From NCBI GenBank assembly GCA_913009865.1, contig CAJVYK010000042.1, forward strand, positions 1 to 12,923: a DNA stretch of 12,923 nt, read 5' to 3'. Both the position numbers and the translations under genes were made by a program. Below, piece after piece: positions 1-7,140 of this stretch. Origin of the DNA: an uncultured bacterium (GTDB lineage Bacteria; Planctomycetota; Phycisphaerae; Sedimentisphaerales; Anaerobacaceae). The notes under the pieces were generated by a model. That model saw nothing but the letters and a program-made list of their open reading frames with translations, did no database searches and had not been told where the DNA came from. The stretch's first letter is position 1. Each line of letters opens with the position of its first letter.

Positions 1-50
1 TCTGTACTATTGCTATGCACGTCTGCTCCGATATAATATGTAGTACTCAT
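1..50 (-). CDS. IS110-family transposase, N-terminal fragment (runs off window)
   Basis: Read on the minus strand from the ATG at 50-48, the first 16 codons give MSTTYYIGADVHSNST. This is the typical opening of IS110-family transposases: a short beta strand ending in an Asp-Val-His, where the Asp (residue 10) would be the first acidic residue of the RuvC-like DEDD catalytic set. A good ribosome binding site, AGGAG at 60-56, lies five bases before the ATG, which supports the start. The rest of the protein, including the C-terminal serine-containing Tnp domain, lies outside the window, so completeness cannot be judged. Enzymes of this family move the element without classical terminal inverted repeats, and recent work shows target choice is guided by a bridge RNA encoded in the element's non-coding end. 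The fragment is short, so the call rests on motif and start context only. Confidence 0.6.
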   Translation of the reverse strand, partial: MSTTYYIGADVHSNST

Positions 51-506
51 GAGGGCTCCTTTCGTATAAGGGTTAATAATCTACCGAATTATACTTGAGG
101 ATGCCCTCTCTTCATATCTTCACGAAGTCACCAGGACACGAAGATATTAACCACGGATTAAACACCGATTAGCACATAAAATTAGACACAGATTTCACTA
201 ATTCACACTGACCAGAAAAAGCAAAAACAGATACAATTTAGCCACCGAGGACAGAAGACAGAGGAAAGAGGGGCAAAGGCACAAAAAAGTTAGCGTACAG
301 CGTACAGCGGGTAGCGAATAGGAAAGAAAAAAGCGCAGAGATTTTTCAGGACAGATGTGATCGGGATTCTTAGCTCCACTGCAGCTTTAAGTTGAACTTG
401 TGTTTCGCTTCAATTTTGCATATTGTAGCAACAATGTGCAGAATTCCGTGGTGGCTGTATACGGTTAGCCAAAGCCATATTGGCCCATAATTGCGAAGGG
501 GATACT
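51..506. other. Non-coding region with degenerate short repeats between IS110 and aminopeptidase
   Basis: No convincing gene is seen. The part nearest the transposase (51 to about 115) probably belongs to the element's end, and a minus-strand TATAAT lies at 93-88 without a good -35 box. From about 120 the DNA becomes repeat-like: CACGAAG twice (121-127, 137-143), an 8-bp inverted repeat atatcttc/gaagatat (114-121, 140-147), three copies of CACNGATT (152-159, 163-170, 187-194), and a tandem GCGTACA pair (293-299, 300-306). Such low-complexity repeats are common intergenic debris in environmental bacteria. The last 100 bases lead into the aminopeptidase gene; no consensus promoter is obvious. 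Confidence 0.5.
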
Positions 507-1619
507 ATGAAAGACATTTACAAAAAATATGCAAAGCTGTTGGTTAACTATTCGCTGGAACTCGAAGAAGGGGACAGGTTTCTTATCCAGTCATCATATC
601 TGGCAGAAGATTTCTTAAAAGAGGTTTACCGCGAGGCGTTGGCGGTTGGGGCGCATCCGGAGCTTAGAATAAAGATCAATGGTACTGATAAAATATTTTA
701 TGATAATGCAAGTGATGAGCAGTTGAAGTATATTTCACCAATGTTTAAGTATATGATTGAGAATTATGAAGCATTTTTGATTGTTATGGCACCTTTTAAT
801 CTGAAAGAATTGGAAAATGTTAATCCGCAGAAGAAACAGACAGTTAGTATTGCAATGAAGGATTTGAGGACAACTCATATCAAAAGAGCGGTGAGTTTCG
901 AAAGAGACATGAAATGGGCTGCTTGTGCTTTCCCGACAGATGCAGCCGCACAGGAGTGCGGAATGAGCAAGAGTGAATACGAAGAATTTATTTGCTCGGC
1001 CTGCTTTTTAGATGAAGAAAATCCGGTCGCCAAATGGCTGGAACTGGAGAAAAAACAGCAGACAATAGCGGATTGCCTGAATGGCAAGGATAATATACGC
1101 TTTGCAGGTAAAGATATTGACATAAGTTTTTCTACCAAGGGCAGGAAATGGATTAACTGTGCGGGCAAGCTGAATATGCCGGATGGCGAGATAGCCACTT
1201 CACCGGTGGAAGATTCGGTTAACGGTAAAGTCAGGTTTACCTATCCAGGTATTCATATGGGCCAGGAAATTGAGGATATATCACTTGAAGTCAAAGAAGG
1301 AGAAGTTGTAAAGTGGGATGCTGAAAAAGGAAAGGAACTGCTGGATAAGATTTTTGAAATCCCTGGAGCAAAACGATTCGGTGAGGCGGCTGTTGGTACA
1401 AATAATGCGATAAACAAGTTCACTAAGAACATCTTGTTTGATGAGAAGATGGGCGGTACGATTCATATGGCAATCGGCGCAGCTTTCCCATTAACAGGTG
1501 GCAAGAATGAATCAGGTGTTCATTGGGATATGCTGGCGGATATGACGGATGGCGGAGAGATTTACGCCGATGGTGAGCTTATCTATAAAAATGGTGAGTT
1601 TATTATCCAAGCCGAGTAA
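507..1619 (+). CDS. M29-family metallo-aminopeptidase
   Basis: This 370-residue protein resembles the M29 aminopeptidases (thermophilic AmpT, AmpS, PepS), cytoplasmic dimetal exopeptidases that remove N-terminal residues from peptides. Length is normal for the family. Expected metal-site residues appear in order: Glu228 in the GEIATSP motif, Glu293 in RFGEAAVG, His320 in GGTIHMAIG, and His339/Asp341 in the HWD motif, with Glu235 in PVEDSVNG as a likely catalytic residue. These assignments come from the family pattern, not from an alignment. The C-terminal GGEIYADGELIYKNGEF segment is also typical. A TTG at 480 would add nine residues, but the ATG at 507 is preferred because GAAGGGG (495-501) sits five bases before it. 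The gene stands alone: about 390 bases separate it from the next gene, and a palindrome begins 19 bases after its stop. Confidence 0.88.
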   Translation: MKDIYKKYAKLLVNYSLELEEGDRFLIQSSYLAEDFLKEVYREALAVGAHPELRIKINGTDKIFYDNASDEQLKYISPMFKYMIENYEAFLIVMAPFNLKELENVNPQKKQTVSIAMKDLRTTHIKRAVSFERDMKWAACAFPTDAAAQECGMSKSEYEEFICSACFLDEENPVAKWLELEKKQQTIADCLNGKDNIRFAGKDIDISFSTKGRKWINCAGKLNMPDGEIATSPVEDSVNGKVRFTYPGIHMGQEIEDISLEVKEGEVVKWDAEKGKELLDKIFEIPGAKRFGEAAVGTNNAINKFTKNILFDEKMGGTIHMAIGAAFPLTGGKNESGVHWDMLADMTDGGEIYADGELIYKNGEFIIQAE

Positions 1620-1637
1620 GACAGGAGCTTTAGATAC

Positions 1638-1662
1638 TCAAACTGACCGATGGTCAGTTTGA
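1638..1662. promoter_or_regulatory. Perfect palindrome resembling a TetR-type operator
   Basis: The arms TCAAACTGACC (1638-1648) and GGTCAGTTTGA (1652-1662) are perfect reverse complements around a GAT centre. The half-site AAACTGACC is the style of operator bound by TetR-family repressors of efflux genes. No T-run follows, so a terminator for the upstream gene is less likely, although the transcript would form a strong hairpin. It lies about 345 bases before the next gene, far for a simple operator. Which protein binds is unknown. Confidence 0.5.
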
Positions 1663-2006
1663 AAACGCACCTGTGGCAGAGCCAAAAATCAAAGATACCT
1701 ATACCTAAGGCACAGGTGGCATAAATTAAAAATCAATCCGCCTTCGCATAAAGCTATGGCGGACAAGAATTGTGGAATCCCTTAGGGATGACTTCCGCCG
1801 TAATGCCGTAAGGTATGCTGTGCAGGTGTCCCTGCCGTAAGGCGTCCTGTGGACAAGCGGACTTAATTTTGCAAAACCTCATTTGACTAATCCGGGCAAT
1901 GAAGTTAAAATCAGACCCACAAAAAGCTTTGTTTCGGGCTAAAATTGACGAAGATAATATGGCCGGTACACAGTGAAAAGTTTAACCGTTTGAATGGAGA
2001 GTATGT
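1663..2006. repeat. Non-coding spacer rich in inverted and direct repeats
   Basis: No gene is seen. The stretch contains an 8-bp inverted repeat CACCTGTG/CACAGGTG (1668-1675, 1711-1718), a TCCGCC/GGCGGA stem (1737-1742, 1758-1763) around an 'AAGCTATGG'-type loop that looks like a dispersed intergenic element, a small ATCCC-TTA-GGGAT stem near 1777, and a direct repeat TGCCGTAAGG at 1804-1813 and 1833-1842. A weak promoter for the following gene may be GATAAT at 1953-1958, but no good -35 box goes with it. The ribosome binding site GGAGAG (1996-2001) serves the ATG at 2007. Confidence 0.4.
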
Positions 2007-3482
2007 ATGATGAAATCAGTTTTCAACAAATCAACCTTATCTTTCCTGGGCCTGCTAATGATGCTTTGTTGTTCCTGTGCCGTGAGGCAGCGGGTGAAAA
2101 CCGATACAGCCGGCAAACCCACCCCTGAGCCGGCAAATATTGTCGCGAAGATAGGCGATTACGTCATCACGAAAGAAGAACTTAAAAAAAAGCTAATGGC
2201 TGAGCTTGTGCCCAGACGTGACGAATACGACTACAACAGGAAAGCAGGGCCGGTTGACGCTAATACGGTACTTATGAAAATGGTAGCAGAAAAAGCAATG
2301 GTGATAGAAGCCCGCAGGAAAAACTATCTGGAAGATGAATCAATCCGGGACTCGCTTAAGCGATTTAAGGAAAAAAAACTTGTAAACTTGCTGCTGGGAG
2401 CATATCTGAAGGACAAAATAACAGTTACGGAGACGGAAATAGACGAAAAGATAAAAACCAATCCCAAACTAAAACGAATCCGCGCAAAGGCAATGCTCCA
2501 AAGGACGAAAGCCGGCAAACTCGTAAATCAATTTTACAGCGAGATATATAAGAAGTTCAACGCTCAAAAGTTAAGTGTCAATTTCCCTAAAGTAGTCCGA
2601 ATCCACCGAAGACTGTTACTCTATCCGAAAGAACCCCAGAAAATGCGATGGATTCGTGTCAATCAAGTAAGAAATGAATTGACGCCGGAAGAGAAAAACA
2701 TTGTTCTGGCAACGTATGATAATGGAAAAGTAACATTAAAGGACTGGTTCGATGCTTTGTGTCAAATCGCTCCACCATCCCGCCCAAGAGATTTGAACAC
2801 CGCAAAGGGTGTCGAACGGCTATTAGACAGTGTCTTGAGAACGCCTATTTTCGTCGCTGAGGCCAAATCCCGCGGATTGGACAAGGATGAAAGTTTACTA
2901 AAGCAAATAAGAAAGCGGGAAGATGAGAAGCTGCTCAGTAAAATCATGAGAGAAAAAGTCAAGGATATTGAAAACCCGCCAACGGAAGAGCAGATAGTCG
3001 CCTACTTCAATGAGAACAAGAAAGAATTCGGGACGCCTGAAACGCTCAAGATTGACCAAATCTGGTGTCAAAATATTGAAACAGCCCGGAAGGTAAAGGC
3101 CGAATTGGACAGTGGCAAAGATTTCAAGTCGGTTAGACAAGAATACTCTCTGGAGAAAAAAGGCAGACCTTTTAATACTTATCCCAGCTATGAAGGGGTG
3201 TTTTTTAAGGATTTGTGGAAGGCCGAGCCGAATGAAATAGTAGGGCCGGTGAAGGGCTTTTATCGTAAGGGGGTCAAGTGGCGAATCGTTAAGATATTAG
3301 AAAAAAAGCCAGGCAAAGTAAAGGAATACACCAGTGATATGAAAGGCAATGTCAAAATGAAAATGCAGAACGAACAAAGAGAAGCAATCCTGGAGAAATA
3401 CAGAAACGAACTCCTGAAGAAATATCCGTACGAGATTTATGCTGAAAGAATCAAGGATATTGACCCGCTGGATATACCATAG
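2007..3482 (+). CDS. SurA/PpiC-like peptidyl-prolyl isomerase lipoprotein
   Basis: The 491-residue product is probably an exported chaperone or peptidyl-prolyl isomerase that helps envelope proteins fold. Residues 1-24 form a hydrophobic signal ending in LCCSC, giving a likely lipidated Cys24, although the -3 position is Cys rather than the usual Leu, so the lipobox is atypical. Residues about 43-180 look like a SurA N-terminal domain (IVAKIGDYVITKEELKKKL), and a second similar helical segment follows at about 235-320 (GKVTLKDWFDAL, then KSRGLDKDESLLKQIRKRED). A rotamase-like segment spans about 325-440 (PTEEQIVAYFNENKKEF onwards, ending with EIVGPVKG). The parvulin core is weakly conserved, so isomerase activity is uncertain. 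The protein is very Lys-rich. GGAGAG before the first of two tandem ATGs supports the start. It is closed by its own strong terminator, so it is transcribed separately from the efflux genes. Confidence 0.75.
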   Translation: MMKSVFNKSTLSFLGLLMMLCCSCAVRQRVKTDTAGKPTPEPANIVAKIGDYVITKEELKKKLMAELVPRRDEYDYNRKAGPVDANTVLMKMVAEKAMVIEARRKNYLEDESIRDSLKRFKEKKLVNLLLGAYLKDKITVTETEIDEKIKTNPKLKRIRAKAMLQRTKAGKLVNQFYSEIYKKFNAQKLSVNFPKVVRIHRRLLLYPKEPQKMRWIRVNQVRNELTPEEKNIVLATYDNGKVTLKDWFDALCQIAPPSRPRDLNTAKGVERLLDSVLRTPIFVAEAKSRGLDKDESLLKQIRKREDEKLLSKIMREKVKDIENPPTEEQIVAYFNENKKEFGTPETLKIDQIWCQNIETARKVKAELDSGKDFKSVRQEYSLEKKGRPFNTYPSYEGVFFKDLWKAEPNEIVGPVKGFYRKGVKWRIVKILEKKPGKVKEYTSDMKGNVKMKMQNEQREAILEKYRNELLKKYPYEIYAERIKDIDPLDIP

Positions 3483-3498
3483 AGACCGGAGCATAACC

Positions 3499-3558
3499 AA
3501 ATAACCCCGCACCAATTAGGCGCAAGTCTAAACTCAATTGGTGCGGGGTTATTTTTTT
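3499..3558 (+). terminator. Strong intrinsic terminator after the foldase gene
   Basis: Two 19-base arms (3499-3517, AAATAACCCCGCACCAATT, and 3536-3554, its exact reverse complement) surround an 18-base loop. The right arm runs into a T tract (TTATTTTTTT, ending at 3558). This is a textbook factor-independent terminator 16 bases after the stop codon, and it insulates the downstream efflux operon from read-through. Confidence 0.92.
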
Positions 3559-3681
3559 CTACATTGGGGAGGGATTTGGAACCGGTGGCAAATTTCGATA
3601 TATTTGAGAACGTTACCAAAACCACTAACTCTTATAACAACAAGGGCTTACGCATCCTTCACGAAAGAGCGAGGAATTTTC

Positions 3682-3710
3682 TTGACAAATCTAAACGACT
3701 GTTTTATACT
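3682..3710 (+). promoter_or_regulatory. Sigma70-type promoter of the efflux operon
   Basis: A perfect -35 box TTGACA (3682-3687) is followed after exactly 17 bases by TATACT (3705-3710), one base from the -10 consensus. Transcription would begin near 3717, about 40 bases before the regulator's ATG. This is the best promoter in the window and should drive tetR and the efflux genes downstream. Confidence 0.8.
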
Positions 3711-3717
3711 GTTGTTT
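3693..3717. promoter_or_regulatory. Candidate autoregulatory operator over the -10 box
   Basis: An imperfect 25-bp palindrome is centred at 3705. The outer half-sites AAACGAC (3693-3699) and GTTGTTT (3711-3717) are symmetric at six of seven positions, with further symmetric bases inside. A 10-bp-spaced direct repeat ACTGTT (3698-3703, 3708-3713) overlaps it. Its position over the -10 box is where a TetR-type repressor would block RNA polymerase. The binding protein is inferred from the neighbouring gene only. Confidence 0.45.
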
Positions 3718-3758
3718 GAAGTGATTGTTTTGTTTTTCCATTGCCGTTATAGGCGCGT

Positions 3759-4445
3759 ATGATGAGTCAGAACCAGAACAAAGAGTCAAAAAAATCTGGC
3801 GATAACGTCCGTAAACGACTTCTTGATACTGCTGAAAAGCTCTTTTCCGAGAAGGGTTTCGCCAGCACCTCCATTCGTGACATAACCAGAGAAGGTTGCT
3901 GCAATATCGCTGCTGTAAACTATTATTTCGGCGGAAAGGATAATCTCTACCTTCAGGTTTTCCGCCGTCAACTCGACAAAATGAAAAAAATCCGAATTAA
4001 GTCTATCCGAGACGCTATGGATAACTCTACGGGGCCTGCGAACCTGAAAAAATTGGTTCACAGCTTTGCCCAGGTCTTTGTGGAATCCCTGCTCGCCGAG
4101 GAGGGTAATCCGCAGTTCATAAACCTGGTTATACGCGAAATGCTTGACCCGCAGCTACCTCAGGAAATGTTTGCCGCCGACTATATTCAGCCTATAGCCG
4201 GTGCTTTCAAGGATGCCCTTTGTAAATTGTGTCCCCAGCTTGACCCCATTTCCGCTGAGCTGTGCATCCATTCTCTTGTCGGTCAGTTATACCAGGTGGT
4301 TCGGGCTACGAATCTTTACAGAAAAATCAGACAAGATAACAATCCTGTTCTTGATGTACCCAGGGTAATCGACCACATAGTCTGCTTTTCCGTTGCGGGT
4401 ATCCGTGCCTGTATCGAGGAGGGACAGTTAAATGAAAAGGCCTGA
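3759..4445 (+). CDS. TetR/AcrR-family transcriptional regulator, CecR-like
   Basis: This 228-residue regulator has the classical TetR helix-turn-helix at about residues 17-64 (RKRLLDTAEKLFSEKGF, then TSIRDIT, INYYF-type recognition end VNYYFGGKDNLY). The ligand-binding half carries the pattern of the CecR/YbiH group (formerly DUF1956), with 'HSLVGQLYQVVRA' near the C-terminus. It most likely represses the efflux genes it precedes until a substrate of the pump binds. Two adjacent ATGs (3759, 3762) are possible; the ribosome binding site is weak (AGGCG). The stop overlaps the next gene by 14 bases, a sign of translational coupling. A consensus promoter with a candidate operator lies just upstream, suggesting negative autoregulation. 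The family call is firm; the ligand is unknown. Confidence 0.9.
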   Translation: MMSQNQNKESKKSGDNVRKRLLDTAEKLFSEKGFASTSIRDITREGCCNIAAVNYYFGGKDNLYLQVFRRQLDKMKKIRIKSIRDAMDNSTGPANLKKLVHSFAQVFVESLLAEEGNPQFINLVIREMLDPQLPQEMFAADYIQPIAGAFKDALCKLCPQLDPISAELCIHSLVGQLYQVVRATNLYRKIRQDNNPVLDVPRVIDHIVCFSVAGIRACIEEGQLNEKA

Positions 4446-5856
4446 GTACAACCTGCCATTGCATAGAGCGATATCTCTGGCGGTACTGGCGGCGTTACTG
4501 CTGAGCGGCTGTGACAGCAGTGAGCAATTTTACCAGGAGGTCGGCATGTCAAGAAATACGGCATACCAGCGGTGGAAAAATCGCAAAGAGCGCCAGGAAC
4601 TATCTCAAACACGGATAAGCGGCAAGTTAAGTATAGAAGATTGCCTGAAGCTGGCTCTTGTCAACAATAAGACGTTGCAGAGCGTCGTTAGCGAAAAGGA
4701 AATTGCCCGCGGAAACGAGCTGGAATCGTATTCGGCGATTTTGCCCACTGTAGGGCTTTTGGGCGACTATACTCGGCTTGACAAGGTTTCGTCTTTTGAT
4801 ATCGGCTCAGGGAAGACGGTAACGCTTGGTGATTTAGATAATTATTCGGCAGGCCTTAAAGTGACCCAGCCGATTTTTGCCGGCGGGGCAATAACAGCGA
4901 AGATAAACGCCGGGAAATTGACATCTCTGCTCGCTGACCAAACAGTGCGTGCCGCCGTACAGGATGTTATTTACCAGTCGAGCTATGCCTATTACGATGT
5001 TTTGCTTAATCAACATTTATTCCAAATCAGCGCTGATGCTGTTCGCTCGGCTCAGGCACATCTAAACGATGTAAAACAAAAACGGCAGGGCGGCGTCGCT
5101 TCGGACTTCGATGTTCTGCGGGCCGAAGTGGAACTGTCCAATTTCCAGGCTGAATTGATACAGAACAAAAATGCCATCAATATCGCAAAGGCCAAACTAC
5201 TTAAGATAATGGGGATTTCACAGGACAGCAGCTTTACCCTGTCGGATGAGCTGACCTATATTCCTTCAAGGGTGACAATGGAGCAGGCGGTTGAAGCTGC
5301 TTTCCGTAATCGGCCCGATTTATTCGGTCGAGAGCTTGATATAAAGTTCCAGACTGAACTACTAAAAGTCGCCAGAAGTCGATATTGGCCGAGTGTTAAT
5401 GGTTTTTATGATTATACCTGGGCAAAGCCCGACCCGCGTAATAGCACAGTAATCGAATGGGGCAGGGCGTGGCGGGCCGGGGTTATGGCGACGCTGCCTT
5501 TATTCGACGGCTTTGCGCGTGAGGGCCGGATATCGGCGCAAAAGGCACGAGTTAAACAATCGCAGATAGATTTAATCGATGCCGAAGAGACCGCTTTGTT
5601 TGAATTGACCAAGGCACAATTAAGTATCGCCGATGCTGAGGAATTTGTCCAGTCGCAGCGGTTAAACCTTGTCAGGGCGGAGGAAGGACTGCGGCTGGCC
5701 GAAGCAGGCTTCAAAGAGGGAACAAATACACAGGTTGAAATGATAGACGCCCAGGCCGCTTTGACAAAGGCAAGAGCGTTTTATTACCAAGCCATTTATT
5801 CACATATAATTGCGAAGCTGGATTTGCAGAAAGCGATGGGAACCCTTAGTAAATGA
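4432..5856 (+). CDS. TolC-like outer membrane efflux lipoprotein
   Basis: The 474-residue protein is an outer membrane factor, the trimeric channel of a tripartite efflux pump. A signal peptide ends in the perfect lipobox LLSGC with lipidated Cys27. Two outer-membrane-efflux repeats follow, from about residue 67 (SIEDCLKLALVNNKTLQ) and from about residue 283 (VTMEQAVEAAFRNRPDLFGRELDI), each with long coiled-coil helices rich in Ala and Gln. The final helix (NTQVEMIDAQAALTKARAFYYQAIY) is typical of the family. The start ATG at 4432 lies inside the end of the regulator gene, with an excellent ribosome binding site GAGGAGGGA (4416-4424) seven bases upstream. The residue after the lipid Cys is Asp28, which in Escherichia coli acts as an inner-membrane retention signal; an outer membrane role here implies different sorting rules. 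A 124-base gap with a REP-like hairpin follows. Confidence 0.9.
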   Translation: MKRPEYNLPLHRAISLAVLAALLLSGCDSSEQFYQEVGMSRNTAYQRWKNRKERQELSQTRISGKLSIEDCLKLALVNNKTLQSVVSEKEIARGNELESYSAILPTVGLLGDYTRLDKVSSFDIGSGKTVTLGDLDNYSAGLKVTQPIFAGGAITAKINAGKLTSLLADQTVRAAVQDVIYQSSYAYYDVLLNQHLFQISADAVRSAQAHLNDVKQKRQGGVASDFDVLRAEVELSNFQAELIQNKNAINIAKAKLLKIMGISQDSSFTLSDELTYIPSRVTMEQAVEAAFRNRPDLFGRELDIKFQTELLKVARSRYWPSVNGFYDYTWAKPDPRNSTVIEWGRAWRAGVMATLPLFDGFAREGRISAQKARVKQSQIDLIDAEETALFELTKAQLSIADAEEFVQSQRLNLVRAEEGLRLAEAGFKEGTNTQVEMIDAQAALTKARAFYYQAIYSHIIAKLDLQKAMGTLSK

Positions 5857-5880
5857 TTATTGACTATTGATTATTTTGAG

Positions 5881-5913
5881 ATTGCTTCGTCCCGATTTAT
5901 CGGGACTCGCAAT
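5881..5913. repeat. REP-like hairpin inside the efflux operon
   Basis: A perfect inner stem GTCCCGA (5889-5895) / TCGGGAC (5900-5906) closes a TTTA loop. An outer stem ATTGC (5881-5885) / GCAAT (5909-5913) encloses it with a small internal loop. The composite ending in GCAATGAC is the style of dispersed intergenic repeats seen in many environmental genomes. It is not followed by a T tract, so complete termination is not expected; it may set the ratio of outer membrane factor to downstream proteins or stabilise the upstream mRNA. Confidence 0.6.
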
Positions 5914-5980
5914 GACAAAAGAAACGGGAATGACCGTAAAGAATATCGAATGATGAAGAGCGAAAGCAGAGGCGGGCGAA

Positions 5981-7114
5981 ATGAAAATAAGTAGAAGGAT
6001 TATATACTGGGTGACGGCGTTTGTATTGGTGTTTGTTACCTTCTGGTCGGGGTATGCTCACAAATCCACTAAAAGTTCAGATGAAGAAAAAACAGTCCCT
6101 GTTGAGGTTGAACTCGTTAGTACCGACTCGATAGAAGAGACGATGGAATTGACCGGCTGGATAAAAGCAAACGCCGTTGTCGATGTAAAATCCGAGGTGC
6201 CGGGAAGAATAGAATCTTTGCAAACCGTTCTGGATGATGGTGATTTAGCCGCTGTTGAAGAGGGCCTGGCGGTCAAAAAGGGCCAGCAGCTTGCAGTTAT
6301 CGACAGGGCTGTTTATTTAGCTCAACTGGAGGCGGCCAAAGCAAATGTGAAAGCCGGGGAAGTAGAGCTTGCCGATGCACAGCGAGAGCAAAAACGCATC
6401 ATCGGCCTATATAAAGCCGGCTCAGCTACGGAGCAAAGTAAAGATAAAGCCGTAACCGCTGCTAAATTGGCGGAAGCTCGATTGGCTTTAGCCATGGCTA
6501 ATATGGAACTTGCTGAAATAAATTTGAGCGAATCGATGATTTGCTCTCCAATTGACGGAATAATTACAGCCAAACATATTGACCAGGGCAATCTGATTAG
6601 AGCAGGGGACGGCATCGTTACGGTGGCTGATATTAGGACGGTTAAAATCATTGTTGCCGTTGCGGAAAAGTACAGCGAGCAAATTAACGTTGGGACGCCT
6701 GCGAAAATCAAGGTCGATGCATTTGCTGAAAAGGTATTTGATGCGAAGGTATATTCAATCCATCCGGCTCTCGATACCCAGACGCACACAATACAAGTTG
6801 AGATACGTCTGGACAACGATGAGTTACTGCTGAAACCAGGGATGTTCGCAAGGGTAACTTTAATCACAAAGCGCAAAGACGATGTGGTGGTTGTCGGACG
6901 TGATGTTATTCTTGGCGGCAGAATAAATGATAAGCCCTATGTATATGTTGTCGAAAAGAATGTCGCTCATAAGCGTTTTGTGAAATTGGGAATAACACAG
7001 GCTGAAAGGATAGAAATAACCGAGGGCTTGAGAGAGGGGCAGAAGCTTGTGGTTAATGGAATGAATTATCTGGCTGACAGAATGGCCGTAGAGATTGTGC
7101 GGAGTAAAAATTGA
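5981..7114 (+). CDS. RND efflux membrane fusion protein (HlyD/AcrA type)
   Basis: The 377-residue protein is the periplasmic adaptor that joins the RND permease to the outer membrane factor. It has an N-terminal anchor at about residues 7-24. A split lipoyl/barrel-sandwich domain (about 65-105 and 185-215, 'CSPIDGIITAKHIDQGNLI') flanks an alpha-hairpin at about 110-175 rich in Ala, Glu and Lys. A beta-barrel follows (about 220-300, ending LKPGMFARVTL), then a membrane-proximal domain (about 310-377). No lipobox is seen, so it is probably anchored by the uncleaved helix. A GAGG at 5969-5972 precedes the ATG. The stop lies 26 bases before the permease start, in a gap made of a 7-base tandem repeat. 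Family and partner are clear from sequence and order; the substrate is not. Confidence 0.92.
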   Translation: MKISRRIIYWVTAFVLVFVTFWSGYAHKSTKSSDEEKTVPVEVELVSTDSIEETMELTGWIKANAVVDVKSEVPGRIESLQTVLDDGDLAAVEEGLAVKKGQQLAVIDRAVYLAQLEAAKANVKAGEVELADAQREQKRIIGLYKAGSATEQSKDKAVTAAKLAEARLALAMANMELAEINLSESMICSPIDGIITAKHIDQGNLIRAGDGIVTVADIRTVKIIVAVAEKYSEQINVGTPAKIKVDAFAEKVFDAKVYSIHPALDTQTHTIQVEIRLDNDELLLKPGMFARVTLITKRKDDVVVVGRDVILGGRINDKPYVYVVEKNVAHKRFVKLGITQAERIEITEGLREGQKLVVNGMNYLADRMAVEIVRSKN

Positions 7115-7140
7115 GAATTAAGAATTAAGAATTAAGAATA
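7114..7140. repeat. Heptanucleotide tandem repeat replacing the permease ribosome binding site
   Basis: Three exact copies of GAATTAA (7114-7120, 7121-7127, 7128-7134) and a shortened fourth copy GAATAA (7135-7140) fill the whole gap from the fusion protein stop to the permease ATG at 7141. No Shine-Dalgarno sequence is present. Loss or gain of a unit would change spacing but not any reading frame, so it could tune permease translation. Confidence 0.85.

Noticed and set aside
120..306. CRISPR array
   Set aside because: The repeats are too short and degenerate, with no regular spacers and no cas genes.
1638..1662. Palindrome as intrinsic terminator of the aminopeptidase gene
   Set aside because: The hairpin is strong but is followed by GAAAACGCACC on the coding strand, not by a T tract.
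3538..3762. 74-codon plus-strand open frame between the terminator and tetR
   Set aside because: It starts inside the right arm of the terminator, has no ribosome binding site, spans the tetR promoter and has no recognisable protein features.
6322..6876. 184-codon minus-strand open frame
   Set aside because: It lies wholly within the membrane fusion protein gene, is Ser/Ala-rich as expected of an antisense shadow, and has no start signal.
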